Source: Archaeoglobaceae archaeon (lineage in GTDB: Archaea; Halobacteriota; Archaeoglobi; Archaeoglobales; Archaeoglobaceae). From it: a DNA stretch of 64,000 bases. Position numbers and translations under genes: made by a program. Below are positions 33,368-42,020 of the stretch, piece after piece. Under the pieces are notes generated by a model, which was given only the letters and a program-made list of their open reading frames with translations, searched no databases and was not told where the DNA came from. Location of the stretch: NCBI GenBank assembly GCA_038734275.1, contig JAVYOO010000001.1, positions 372,001 to 436,000 of the forward strand. Direction: 5' to 3'. The number at the start of each line of letters is the position of its first letter. Position 1 is the stretch's first letter.

Positions 33368-34105
33368 TCATTCTTGGCAAATTAAAAATCTTGCAATCCC
33401 TTCTTTAAGAACCCCATTATAATCCTGAATCCTCCCCACGAATTCTTCAATACTCGGATCAAACGGCAGACACTCAACCCCTATATCAAATTCCTCTCCA
33501 AGCTCTTTCACAGGCTCAAGCTCTCCAAATGGATAAATTCGCCCATTGGCGGTATCTAAGAAACTCATGTTTGCCAGAATAATCTTGGGCTTCAATCCCA
33601 ATTCGAGCAAGTAATCGAGCATATGCTTTACTATCTTCAAGGACAGTTTCGAAGGCAACGTTACCAAATAGATCTCGGGATCCAAAACTCTGCTAAGCGT
33701 TAGAAGCTCTTCTCCCATCCCCGGAGGCGTGTCGATAACAACCAGATCTTCTTTAACATTTGCAAGTCCTAACAAGGACTCAACAACGTTTCCCTCATCT
33801 TTTCCGGGCAAAACAACGTAGTGATCGCCAACAAGACCTCCAATGCTGTAAATCGACAGGTTGCTGACTAAAAATGGCTCAATTCCCTCTTTGCTCACTT
33901 CATGCAGTTTATTGATCCCAAAAAGCTTTAAAGTTGAGTTTCCATAGATGTCGAGGTCAATTAAAGCGGTTTTCTGCCTTTCACTCAGATTAAGTGCAAT
34001 TAATGACGCAATTGTGCTCTTCCCAACTCCCCCTTTTGCACTCATTACCGCAATAACCTTTTTTGCCTTAAATCTATTCTTAGCCATCTCGAGTATCGGG
34101 TTCAT
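33368..34105 (-). CDS. MinD/Mrp-family ATPase, probable HypB-type nickel-insertion partner of HypA
   Basis: The 245-residue P-loop protein has the deviant Walker A of the MinD/ParA/Mrp group (VMSAKGGVGKSTIASLIALNLS), ALIDLDIYGNSTLKLFG as the A' region and VVIDTPPGMGEELL as Walker B. It lacks the CxxC of iron-sulfur-carrier Mrp/Nbp35 proteins. Its start overlaps the hypA stop by 4 bases. In Thermococcus a Mrp/MinD-type ATPase acts as HypB and delivers nickel with HypA, so that role is the best inference here. The [NiFe] hydrogenase operon lies directly on the other side of hypA. Confidence 0.8.
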   Translation of the reverse strand: MNPILEMAKNRFKAKKVIAVMSAKGGVGKSTIASLIALNLSERQKTALIDLDIYGNSTLKLFGINKLHEVSKEGIEPFLVSNLSIYSIGGLVGDHYVVLPGKDEGNVVESLLGLANVKEDLVVIDTPPGMGEELLTLSRVLDPEIYLVTLPSKLSLKIVKHMLDYLLELGLKPKIILANMSFLDTANGRIYPFGELEPVKELGEEFDIGVECLPFDPSIEEFVGRIQDYNGVLKEGIARFLICQE

Positions 34106-34509
34106 ATCTCGACCGCCTCCACCCTTATCGAGGAGTCGACTTCAAAGTCATGCGAGGAACACTTCGGACACTTTGCGAATGTTGTAATTAGAGCGGGGAC
34201 CACGTGGAGCGGATTTTCTTCTCCAAAGTCTCTTAAAATCGGTTCAAGCTGAGATCTTATGTCTTTGAGCGTAAATTTGTTTCCACAAGCCCTACAGCTG
34301 AAGTTCTGATCCCTCACAATCACTTCAAGCTCTGCATCCGCAATCTTAGAGTCCTTCTTGATCACATTGAAGGCTTCCTGCAGAATTTCAACTTCGAGCA
34401 TCGAAAGAGAAGGAATAGAAAGCAAAACTTTCTTCACTTTAGCATTTCTTTCGAGTGCCCACTTCTCCACACTGCTCACCACTGACATAGCTATGGCCCA
34501 TTCGTGCAT
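34102..34509 (-). CDS. hypA: Hydrogenase nickel metallochaperone HypA
   Basis: The 135-residue protein starts MHEWAIAMSVVSSVEKWA, carrying the N-terminal Met-His-Glu nickel site. It has a zinc domain with CRAC (about 76-79) and a distant CPKC (about 117-120), the long insert between the pairs being typical of archaeal HypA. It delivers nickel to the hydrogenase large subunit. A TATA-like CTTTTTAAATACCC lies about 20-30 bases before the ATG. It is divergent from the hydBGDA operon and translationally coupled to the MinD-type ATPase, which strengthens the hydrogenase-maturation assignment of both. Confidence 0.92.
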   Translation of the reverse strand: MHEWAIAMSVVSSVEKWALERNAKVKKVLLSIPSLSMLEVEILQEAFNVIKKDSKIADAELEVIVRDQNFSCRACGNKFTLKDIRSQLEPILRDFGEENPLHVVPALITTFAKCPKCSSHDFEVDSSIRVEAVEI

Positions 34510-34623
34510 GAAATTGCGAAGCTTTGGGGGTATTTAAAAAGTTCGAGACGTGCGAAGATTATAAGTTAGTTATTACTTTTTATGTTTCAAATGCAAGAAC
34601 TTTAAAAAGCCAATTTTTCGTAA

Positions 34624-34640
34624 TCTATTTATATTCTCGT
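34624..34640 (+). promoter_or_regulatory. TATA-type promoter of the hydrogenase operon
   Basis: CTATTTATATTCT lies about 43-55 bases before the hydB ATG at 34680, implying a leader of roughly 20-30 bases that carries the GAGGGTGG ribosome site. The 158-base gap to hypA holds two divergent promoters. Confidence 0.5.
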
Positions 34641-34679
34641 GTTTTCCGCAAACCATAGCCTTAGAGGGTGGTAGCTTTG

Positions 34680-35651
34680 ATGGGAAAAAAGATTAAAAAG
34701 GAGAATTTGAAAAAGCTGTTCGATGATATAAGCAAGGAATACAGAGTCATTGCCCCCGTAAAAAGAAAAGACGACTACGTGCTAATGGAAGTCAAAGATT
34801 TCAGCGAAGTTGCACTGGACTATCCAACAACAGTTCTACCGCCAAAGAAATTCATAATGCCCTACAAAGAACCAATTTTTGCTTTGGATGGTGGAGAATT
34901 TAAAGAAATCATCCCAGAAGAAAAGGTAGCCTTCTTTGGATTGCACATGTGCGACGTAAACGCCATCGGGAGACTTGACTTGGTTTTCTGGAACGATCCA
35001 TATTACAAGGCAAGGCGTGAGAAAATGCTCGTCGTAGGAATTTCGTGCAAGCCAATCGAGACTTGCTTCTGCAAGTCAACTGGAGCAAATGTGCTAACCA
35101 ACGCATGTGATCTCTTCCTTAAAGCTGATGGAGACAGCTATGTAGGATTTTCGATGACTGAAAAGGGCAGAAAATTGCTTTCACAGCTCTACTTTGGTCC
35201 TGAGACTGTCGATGTGAAAGAAGTTAAGATCGATTACGATGAAAAGTTGCACCTCGATGTCTATGCAATCGGCAAGAAGATCCTTGAAGACTACAACAAT
35301 CCCGTATGGGAAGAAACTGCAAAGAAATGCTTGGCCTGCACGAACTGCACTCTCGTTTGTCCACTATGCTACTGCTTCGATGTTATAGACGAGACATTCG
35401 TTGTGCCGAATGAAGGCCAGAGAGTGCGTTGCTGGGACTCATGCTTACTGCTGAGCTTCGCAAGAGTTGCTGGAGGGCATAATTTCAGAAAAGACCTTAA
35501 GGCAAGATACAGAAACGTCTATACTCACAAATTCAAGACTTTCGTCGACGAATTTGGAGTGCCGAGCTGTGTAGGTTGTGGAAGGTGTATAACCTTCTGT
35601 CCAGCAGACATAGACATGAGAGAGACGCTATCTAAGTTAGGAGGTGCTTAA
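34680..35651 (+). CDS. hydB: Sulfhydrogenase/[NiFe] hydrogenase beta subunit (Fe-S electron transfer)
   Basis: The ~323-residue protein resembles HydB of archaeal cytosolic hydrogenases and AsrA of sulfite reductases. Two ferredoxin-type 4Fe-4S motifs lie near the C-terminus (CLACTNCTLVCPLCYC and CVGCGRCITFCPADID). An N-terminal domain holds FFGLHMCDVNAIGRLD and ETCFCKSTGA, whose cysteines probably bind another centre. It passes electrons between the hydrogenase dimer and the flavoprotein HydG. The frame opens with GTG at 34668, but ATG 34680 has GAGGGTGG nine bases upstream. hydG starts one base after its stop. Confidence 0.9.
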   Translation: MGKKIKKENLKKLFDDISKEYRVIAPVKRKDDYVLMEVKDFSEVALDYPTTVLPPKKFIMPYKEPIFALDGGEFKEIIPEEKVAFFGLHMCDVNAIGRLDLVFWNDPYYKARREKMLVVGISCKPIETCFCKSTGANVLTNACDLFLKADGDSYVGFSMTEKGRKLLSQLYFGPETVDVKEVKIDYDEKLHLDVYAIGKKILEDYNNPVWEETAKKCLACTNCTLVCPLCYCFDVIDETFVVPNEGQRVRCWDSCLLLSFARVAGGHNFRKDLKARYRNVYTHKFKTFVDEFGVPSCVGCGRCITFCPADIDMRETLSKLGGA

Positions 35652-35652
35652 A

Positions 35653-36474
35653 ATGGAGAACATATACAAGCCGTTTAGGAGCAAGATTTTGAAGGTAATT
35701 GAGCAAACCTATGACACCAAAGTTTTCAGACTTGAAGTAAAGGACTTCAAATACATGCCCGGGCAATTTGTTGAGCTTTCGATTCCCGGAGTTGGTGAAG
35801 CACCGATTTCGATAACCTCGAGCCCGCATGAAGAGGGATACATTGATCTATGCGTCAGGAGAATCGGAACAGTCACAAACGCGCTCCACAGAATGAAGGC
35901 TGGCGATTACGTCTGGATTCGTGGTCCCTACGGCGTTGGATTCCCATTTGAGACAATAAAGGGCAAAGACATCGTTTACGTCGCTGGAGGTATAGGAATG
36001 GCTCCGCTAAGGAGCTCGCTTAACTATGTGCTCCACCACAAGAAGGAATTTGGCAAAATCACAGTGCTCTACGGTGCAAGAACCCCCGCAGATCTGCTTT
36101 ACAAAGAAGAATTTGATAGATGGGCTAAGGAGTGCAATTTCCTCGTGACTGTTGACTCTGACAAGCTTCCAGACGGAAAGCCGAGTGGCTGGAAGGGGAA
36201 CATTGGGGTTGTTACAACACTCTTCGCAAAGCTAAACTACTCGATAAAGGATGCAATTGGAATCGTCTGCGGACCACCAGTGATGTATAAGTTCGTCATT
36301 CAGGAATTCAGAAAGGCGGGAATGCCCGATTCCTCGATCTACATATCTCTCGAGAGACACATGAAGTGCGGAGTGGGCAAATGCCAGCACTGTCAGATCA
36401 ATAACCGCTACGTTTGCCTCGATGGACCTGTGTTCAATTATGCTGACGTTAAGCAGTTACCTGAAGCCATATGA
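35653..36474 (+). CDS. hydG: Sulfhydrogenase gamma subunit (FAD/NAD(P)-binding)
   Basis: The ~273-residue flavoprotein belongs to the ferredoxin-NADP reductase fold: FAD site (VGEAPISITSS), pyridine-nucleotide site (IVYVAGGIGMAPLRSSLNYV) and CGPPVMYKFV. It ends with a 2Fe-2S cluster motif (MKCGVGKCQHCQINNRYVC). It exchanges electrons between NAD(P)H and the Fe-S chain of the hydrogenase. ATG 35653 is chosen because AGGAGGTG lies just before it; the frame opens with GTG at 35644. Whether NADH, NADPH or both are used cannot be told. Confidence 0.92.
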   Translation: MENIYKPFRSKILKVIEQTYDTKVFRLEVKDFKYMPGQFVELSIPGVGEAPISITSSPHEEGYIDLCVRRIGTVTNALHRMKAGDYVWIRGPYGVGFPFETIKGKDIVYVAGGIGMAPLRSSLNYVLHHKKEFGKITVLYGARTPADLLYKEEFDRWAKECNFLVTVDSDKLPDGKPSGWKGNIGVVTTLFAKLNYSIKDAIGIVCGPPVMYKFVIQEFRKAGMPDSSIYISLERHMKCGVGKCQHCQINNRYVCLDGPVFNYADVKQLPEAI

Positions 36475-36484
36475 GGTGGTTTGA

Positions 36485-37240
36485 ATGAAACCGAAAGTTG
36501 CGATTTTCGATCTAACGGATTGTGAAGGTTGTGAGGTTCAGATCGTGAATTCCAAGTTCATCGATAGAATCCTCGCAGGGGTTGAGTTTGTTCACTTCCG
36601 CCTTGGGCAGAGAGTGAATAGATGGGACAACTTCGATGTCGCCTTCATTGAAGGTGCGGTGATCACAAGCCACGAGCTTGAGCTTGTTAAGAAGATCAGA
36701 GAGCACAGCAAACTCGTCATAGCTTTGGGAAGCTGTGCGTGCTTTGGTGGAATTGCAGCGATAACGAACTTCATGGATAAAGAAGAGGCAAAGAGATATG
36801 TCTATGGCGAGAATGCGGACAAGATCGAGACGCTATACATCAAGCCACTGCCAGAGATCATCAAAGTCGACTTCATGATCCGTGGCTGTCCGATTGTGCC
36901 TGAGGACTTCGAAAGAGTTGTTAGCGATCTATTTGCAGGCAGAATTCCAAGGGAGCACACACGCCCAGTCTGCATGGATTGCAAGAGCAAAGGAAATCCA
37001 TGCCAGTTGCTGAAGGGCGTTGCATGCGCTGGACCAGTAGCCTATGGTGGTTGTGGAGCGCCATGCCCCTCAGCTGGAGTACCCTGCGACGGTTGTAGGG
37101 GACCACTTGAGGATCCCCAGATTACCGCGGAGCTTGAGCTTTTGAAGAAGATCGCCTCAAAAGACGACATCATAAGGCTTTTCAGGAAATTTGCCCCAAT
37201 GGCTCCAATCTTTAAAGAAATAGGAGGTGGAAAACTATGA
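36485..37240 (+). CDS. hydD: Sulfhydrogenase delta (small) subunit
   Basis: This 251-residue [NiFe] hydrogenase small subunit binds Fe-S clusters that feed the active site. Proximal-cluster residues are visible in FDLTDCEGCEVQ, LGSCACFGGI and IRGCPIVPEDF. Further cysteines in PVCMDCKSKGNPC and GGCGAPCPSAGVPCDGC bind medial and distal clusters. There is no twin-arginine signal, so the enzyme is cytoplasmic. The ATG follows GAGGTGGTTTGA, and the stop overlaps the hydA start (ATGA). Confidence 0.94.
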   Translation: MKPKVAIFDLTDCEGCEVQIVNSKFIDRILAGVEFVHFRLGQRVNRWDNFDVAFIEGAVITSHELELVKKIREHSKLVIALGSCACFGGIAAITNFMDKEEAKRYVYGENADKIETLYIKPLPEIIKVDFMIRGCPIVPEDFERVVSDLFAGRIPREHTRPVCMDCKSKGNPCQLLKGVACAGPVAYGGCGAPCPSAGVPCDGCRGPLEDPQITAELELLKKIASKDDIIRLFRKFAPMAPIFKEIGGGKL

Positions 37241-38487
37241 TCTACGATGAATTCGTCACGCAGATCGAAGGTCATGGAAGAATATACTTTGAGATCAAAG
37301 ATGGCAAGGTTGTCGAAGCTCGCCTTGAGATCCACGAAGGTTCAAGGCTTTTCGAGAGCTTCCTTAGAGGACGAAGAGCGGATGAAGTCCCACAGATGTC
37401 CTCAAGGATCTGCGGAGTGTGCCCTGTTCCGCACAACATGGCTGCAATTCAGGCTTTGGAAAATGCAATGGGCATCGAGGCTTCGGAGCAGGTAAAGATG
37501 CTAAGACGATTCATGCTCTCTTCACAGATGGTGCAGGATCATGCTTTACATCTCTACGTCCTCGCTGCAGCGGACTACTTGAACGTCAACGGCGTTGCGG
37601 ACGTTTACGCAAAGTATCCAGAAGCGGTGAAGAGGTGCATAAGAATAAGAACTGTTGGCAACCGTGGCATTGAGCTTGTAGGCGGTAGGGCGGTTCATCC
37701 AGTCAACTCAATTCCTGGCGGTTTCGCAAAGTTGCCAACAAGAGCGGATATGGAGAAAATTGCAAAGGACTTCAAGAGCATAATGAACGACTGCATAGAG
37801 ACCTTCAACCTGTTTGCAAGCCTTAAGTATCCTGAATTCGAAAGGGCTACTGAGTATCTTGCAATCGACGACGGAAAGCACTTCCCAGTTTATGCTGGAA
37901 AACTTGTGACAAATAAGGGACTAAATGCCGAAGCAAAGGACTATAGAAAGCATATTAAAGAAGAGTTCAAGCCATACTCGAACACAAAGTTCTGCACGAT
38001 CAACGGACATGGCTTCCATGTCGGAGCTATTGCAAGGGTTAATCTATTCAAAGACCGCCTGAATCCCACTGCCAAGGAATTGCTTAAGAGCAGTCCAATA
38101 AAATTCCCAAGCGATAATCCGTTCCACAACAACCTTGCTCAGGCACTCGAAATGGTTCACTACTGCGAAGAAGCTATAAAGATTGCTGAAGAGCTTGCGG
38201 TGAAGCTTAAGGACGAAGAGAGACCAAAGCAGACAAAGGCTGGAACTGGCGTTGGGGTTGTTGAGGCTCCAAGAGGAACACTGATCCACGAATACACCGT
38301 CGACAATAACGGCATTGTGCGTGACGCTAACCTGATCATTCCGACGGGAATGAACACTACGAATATCGAAGAGGATCTATACGCATTGCTTACAGCAAAC
38401 GTTAACAAGCCAAAAGAAGAGCTTAAGTGGCTTGCTTGCCAGCTATTCAGAGCCTACGATCCGTGTTTGTCTTGTTCGACGCACTAA
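37237..38487 (+). CDS. hydA: Sulfhydrogenase alpha (large, [NiFe]) subunit
   Basis: This 416-residue catalytic subunit carries both Ni-Fe ligand motifs: RICGVC (Cys59 and Cys62) and C-terminal DPCLSCSTH (Cys410 and Cys413). The set hydBGDA matches the cytosolic bidirectional NAD(P)-linked group 3b hydrogenases (sulfhydrogenases) of Thermococcales, which oxidise or evolve H2 and can reduce sulfur. The stop codon comes directly after His416, so there is no C-terminal peptide to be cleaved, unlike most [NiFe] large subunits. A T-rich stretch after the gene (38488-38515) probably ends transcription. Confidence 0.95.
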   Translation: MIYDEFVTQIEGHGRIYFEIKDGKVVEARLEIHEGSRLFESFLRGRRADEVPQMSSRICGVCPVPHNMAAIQALENAMGIEASEQVKMLRRFMLSSQMVQDHALHLYVLAAADYLNVNGVADVYAKYPEAVKRCIRIRTVGNRGIELVGGRAVHPVNSIPGGFAKLPTRADMEKIAKDFKSIMNDCIETFNLFASLKYPEFERATEYLAIDDGKHFPVYAGKLVTNKGLNAEAKDYRKHIKEEFKPYSNTKFCTINGHGFHVGAIARVNLFKDRLNPTAKELLKSSPIKFPSDNPFHNNLAQALEMVHYCEEAIKIAEELAVKLKDEERPKQTKAGTGVGVVEAPRGTLIHEYTVDNNGIVRDANLIIPTGMNTTNIEEDLYALLTANVNKPKEELKWLACQLFRAYDPCLSCSTH

Positions 38488-38634
38488 ATTTTTTATTCAA
38501 TTTTATTATTATTCTATTCAATCCTGCTCCTAATCTTTCTATAAAAATCGTTTTTAAAAAATTAACTGGAAAATTTAGAAAATTTTAAATTCTTTATTTA
38601 GAACTCATGTTTATAATTATTAGGAGGTGAATGA

Positions 38635-40416
38635 ATGGAGGTGCCAGATTTTATAAAAAATCGCTTCTGGCTAAAAAAAGGCTGGATCAACGGAATCCCA
38701 GCTGACGTTGAGATTCCTGAAAAACCCATCTATGAGGTAATTGACGAGGCTTGCATTAAATTTGCAGATAGAACCGCTTTCGTATTTTATGGAGTCAGAA
38801 TCCCGTATGGAATGCTAAAGGGATTGATAGATCGATTTGCAACATTTTTAGCAAGTATTGGGATAAAGAAAGGAGACGTTGTTGCGATCTACGCTCCAAA
38901 CTGCCCGCAATTCGCAATAGCCTACTATGGAGCAATGAAAGCGGGAGCAACGATCACTGCAATATCCCCACTTTTTGCTCCAAGAGAAGTCGAGTATCAA
39001 CTTAATGACAGTGGTGCAAAGGTTTTGGTTACAGTAGAACAGCTTTATCCGAATTTCAATGCGATTAGGAAAAACACGAAGGTTGAGAAGGTAATAGTTG
39101 CAAACATATCTGGGGGAGAAGCCAACGTTGAAGGAGAATTTATAGACTTCAGAAAAGCCCTTCTGTCAGTTGAGCCTAATCCACCAAAGATCAGCTGGAA
39201 TGTCAAGGAAGACGTTGCGGTTCTCCAATACACTGGTGGAACAACTGGATTGCCAAAGGCTGCGATGCTGACGCATTACAATGTTGTTGCAAACTGCTTC
39301 CAGCTTAAACCATTCACCGATCTAATAATAAAATGGCTCCAGTCTCACAAAGTGATCAGAGAAGAAGGAGATTATTTGATACTCGACTTTGAAGGAAGGG
39401 AATACAAAACACTCCGAGAGTATTATGAGAATGGCTACGGCTCAAGAGTGGCTATACTGCCTTGGTATCACATCTATGGGCAAACTGTGGACTTAAACGC
39501 TGGTCTCGTAAACGGGGAAGTTATCCACATCTTCGCCAGATTTGAGCCTGACAAAATCTTTGAGTCCATTCAGGAGTATAGAATTATGACATTCATGGGT
39601 GCCCCCGCCATCTTCATATACTACGTCAACAATCCAGAGCTTTTCAAGAAATATGATATTAGCTCCCTTATATACGTGAACAATGGCGCTGGACCAATAC
39701 CGCCGGAAGTTGTTCACAAATGGGATGAATTGACAAACAAGCTTGTTTATCTATGCGAAGGTTATGGATTGAGCGAGGCTTCTCCAGTAACCCACACCCA
39801 CGGACTTCCTCCACAGCTTAGGAAGAGAAAAGTCGGCTCGATTGGACCTCCAATACCAAACACTTACGCAGCGATAATTGATCCGAATACACTCGAATTT
39901 CTACCAATTGGAAAAGAGGGTGAGCTCGTTGTAAGCGGACCGCAGGTAATGAAAGGCTACTGGAACAGACCCAAGGAAACTGAAGAAGTATTCTTCTACG
40001 CAGATGGAATGAAATGGCTCAGGACTGGAGATATAGCAAAGATGGACGAAGATGGCTACTTCTACATCGTTGACAGACTTAAGGATATAATAAAATACAA
40101 GGGGCATAGCGTTTATCCAAGAGAGATCGAAGACGTGATTTACGAGCATCCTGCGGTTCAAGAGGTATGTGTGATCGGAATTCCTGACCTTTCTGCTGGC
40201 GGAGAAACAATTAAAGCTTTGGTAGTTCTAAAACCTGAATATCGTGGAAAACTAACAGAAAAAGAGCTTATAGACTGGTGTAAGGAGAGGCTTGCAACTT
40301 ACAAGTATCCAAGGATCGTTGAGTTCAGAAATGAACTCCCCAAGAGTGCTGCAGGCAAGTATCTCAGAAGGGTATTGCGTGATGAAGAACTGAAAAAGAT
40401 GGGAATTAAAAAATGA
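38635..40416 (+). CDS. AMP-forming acyl-CoA synthetase
   Basis: This 593-residue ANL-superfamily ligase activates a fatty or other carboxylic acid to acyl-CoA with ATP. Motifs are the P-loop-like YTGGTTGLPKAAMLTHYN, YGLSEASPVTHT, WLRTGDIAKMDEDGYFYIVDRLKDIIKYKG and the C-terminal Lys in PKSAAGKYLRR. A strong ribosome site (TTAGGAGGTG) precedes the ATG. The gene follows the hydrogenase operon by 147 AT-rich bases and probably has its own promoter. Chain-length preference is unknown; long-chain acids are a guess from the neighbouring beta-oxidation genes. Confidence 0.9.
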   Translation: MEVPDFIKNRFWLKKGWINGIPADVEIPEKPIYEVIDEACIKFADRTAFVFYGVRIPYGMLKGLIDRFATFLASIGIKKGDVVAIYAPNCPQFAIAYYGAMKAGATITAISPLFAPREVEYQLNDSGAKVLVTVEQLYPNFNAIRKNTKVEKVIVANISGGEANVEGEFIDFRKALLSVEPNPPKISWNVKEDVAVLQYTGGTTGLPKAAMLTHYNVVANCFQLKPFTDLIIKWLQSHKVIREEGDYLILDFEGREYKTLREYYENGYGSRVAILPWYHIYGQTVDLNAGLVNGEVIHIFARFEPDKIFESIQEYRIMTFMGAPAIFIYYVNNPELFKKYDISSLIYVNNGAGPIPPEVVHKWDELTNKLVYLCEGYGLSEASPVTHTHGLPPQLRKRKVGSIGPPIPNTYAAIIDPNTLEFLPIGKEGELVVSGPQVMKGYWNRPKETEEVFFYADGMKWLRTGDIAKMDEDGYFYIVDRLKDIIKYKGHSVYPREIEDVIYEHPAVQEVCVIGIPDLSAGGETIKALVVLKPEYRGKLTEKELIDWCKERLATYKYPRIVEFRNELPKSAAGKYLRRVLRDEELKKMGIKK

Positions 40417-40548
40417 TGCCCAATTATTTTTTAATTTTGCACGATAGGTTTTAATTTAATTCATTAGAGGCGAAACAAATTCGAAAATCTTTTAGAAAAA
40501 AACGAAAGTTTTAAATCTGTTCTCATCCTGCTGATAATGGGTGATTGG

Positions 40549-41748
40549 ATGAGAGAGGTATATATAGCAGAATACGTTAGAACTCCATTTTCAAGGAGTA
40601 GACCACAACAACCAGAAAGGGATGTATTCCACAAACTAAGAGGAGACGAACTAATGGCCTTAGTTTTGGAAGAACTCGTAAAGAGGGCAAATATTGACAA
40701 AAAAGTGGTTGATAGAATTCACATCGGTTGTGCGATGCAGATCTGGGAGAACTGGGGCTATGGAGGAAAGATGGCTTCGATACTTGCAAGATTCCCACAT
40801 GAAGTTTCGACGACTTGCGTAGATATGCAATGCGCATCTTCACTCATGACAACTGGGCTTGCTTTTCTCGAAATCGCCTCAGGAATTTGCGATGTTGTAA
40901 TATCCGGCGGTTTCGAGCATATGACAAGAGTTCCGATGGGAGCAGAGAATCCTCATAGATTTCCAAATCCAAGACTGCTTACAGAAGAATACATTGACTA
41001 CAGGATGGATATTGGCTTCGTAATGGGTTTAACTGCTGAAGAACTATTTAAAGTGGCAAATCAGGAATTTGGAACTACAAAGGAGGATATGGACAAATGG
41101 GGAGTAAGAAGTCATCTTTACGCGGCAAAAGCTTTGAAAGAAGGATATTTCAAAGGAGAAATAATGCCTGTTGAAGCGGAACAAGCTGATGGAAGAAAAA
41201 TTGTTGTCGATTCAGATCAGTCTATTAGAGCGGATACAACACTCGAACAGGTTGCAAAGCTTCCACCTGCTTTCAAACCAGACGGAGTTATCACCGCAGG
41301 CAATTCATCACCACTCAACGCGGGTGCAACCGGACTGCTATTGATGAGCAAAGAAAAAGTCAAGGAGCTTGGAATTGAGCCCATTGGAAAGATAAAGACG
41401 TATGGCACTGCTGGAGTTCCACCATGGATCATGGGTGCTGGACCCGTTCCAGCTTGTCAAAAAGCACTTGAAAAGGCAAATCTGAAAGTAAAAGACATAG
41501 CCTTCTGGGAAATCAACGAAGCCTTTGCAATAGTTCCGCTCTACGCAATCAACAAGCTGAAGATAGAACCAGAGAGAGTTAACATTAAGGGTGGCGCAAT
41601 AGCCATTGGACACCCACTTGGAGCTTCTGGAGCAAGGCTCATAGGCACACTTGCAAGGATTCTGCAGGAGAAGGGCGGAGATTACGGAATTGCCACCGCA
41701 TGTGTTGGCGGTGGTCAGGGAATGGCTGTCCTTGTTGAAAGAGTTTAA
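40549..41748 (+). CDS. Thiolase (acetyl-CoA C-acyltransferase)
   Basis: This 399-residue classical thiolase performs the last step of beta-oxidation, or acetoacetyl-CoA formation. All three active-site regions are intact: VDMQCASSLMTTG with the nucleophilic Cys, EINEAFAIVP with GHPLGASGARL (His), and IATACVGGGQGMAV with the second Cys. The start ATG 40549 (MREVYIAEY) has GGTGATT before it; the frame also offers ATG 40537, adding four residues. It lies 132 bases after the acyl-CoA synthetase on the same strand. Confidence 0.93.
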   Translation: MREVYIAEYVRTPFSRSRPQQPERDVFHKLRGDELMALVLEELVKRANIDKKVVDRIHIGCAMQIWENWGYGGKMASILARFPHEVSTTCVDMQCASSLMTTGLAFLEIASGICDVVISGGFEHMTRVPMGAENPHRFPNPRLLTEEYIDYRMDIGFVMGLTAEELFKVANQEFGTTKEDMDKWGVRSHLYAAKALKEGYFKGEIMPVEAEQADGRKIVVDSDQSIRADTTLEQVAKLPPAFKPDGVITAGNSSPLNAGATGLLLMSKEKVKELGIEPIGKIKTYGTAGVPPWIMGAGPVPACQKALEKANLKVKDIAFWEINEAFAIVPLYAINKLKIEPERVNIKGGAIAIGHPLGASGARLIGTLARILQEKGGDYGIATACVGGGQGMAVLVERV

Positions 41749-41786
41749 GGCATTTTATTTACTTTTTTAAAATTCCAGATAAAAAA

Positions 41787-41954
41787 TCAGTAATGCAGAA
41801 CTTTAATCGCCACCTGCTCGGGTTCTCTTCGCCTGAACATCTCACAAACTTCATCCTTGCTACAAAGTGCTCCCTTCGCAGAACAATAGCCCACATTTTC
41901 AGGCAATGAAAAATCCCTCAACCAGAACAGGCAATCCTTGCATCTCAATCCCAT
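41787..41954 (-). CDS. Small Cys-rich protein (55 residues)
   Basis: A short open frame encodes MGLRCKDCLFWLRDFSLPEN, then VGYCSAKGALCSKDEVCEMF and a basic tail ending IKVLHY. Five cysteines, with a CKDC pair and CSAKGALC spacing, suggest a small metal- or cluster-binding protein. A TATA-like AAAATTTATTAAC lies about 20-30 bases before the ATG, supporting a real gene. It sits alone between the thiolase (convergent) and ychF (same strand, downstream). The family is not recognised. Confidence 0.6.
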   Translation of the reverse strand: MGLRCKDCLFWLRDFSLPENVGYCSAKGALCSKDEVCEMFRRREPEQVAIKVLHY

Positions 41955-42020
41955 GTTTGTAATTACTGCTCTGAGAGTTAATAAATTTTGCGATTATTAT
42001 AACTTCACAATAATGATGAA

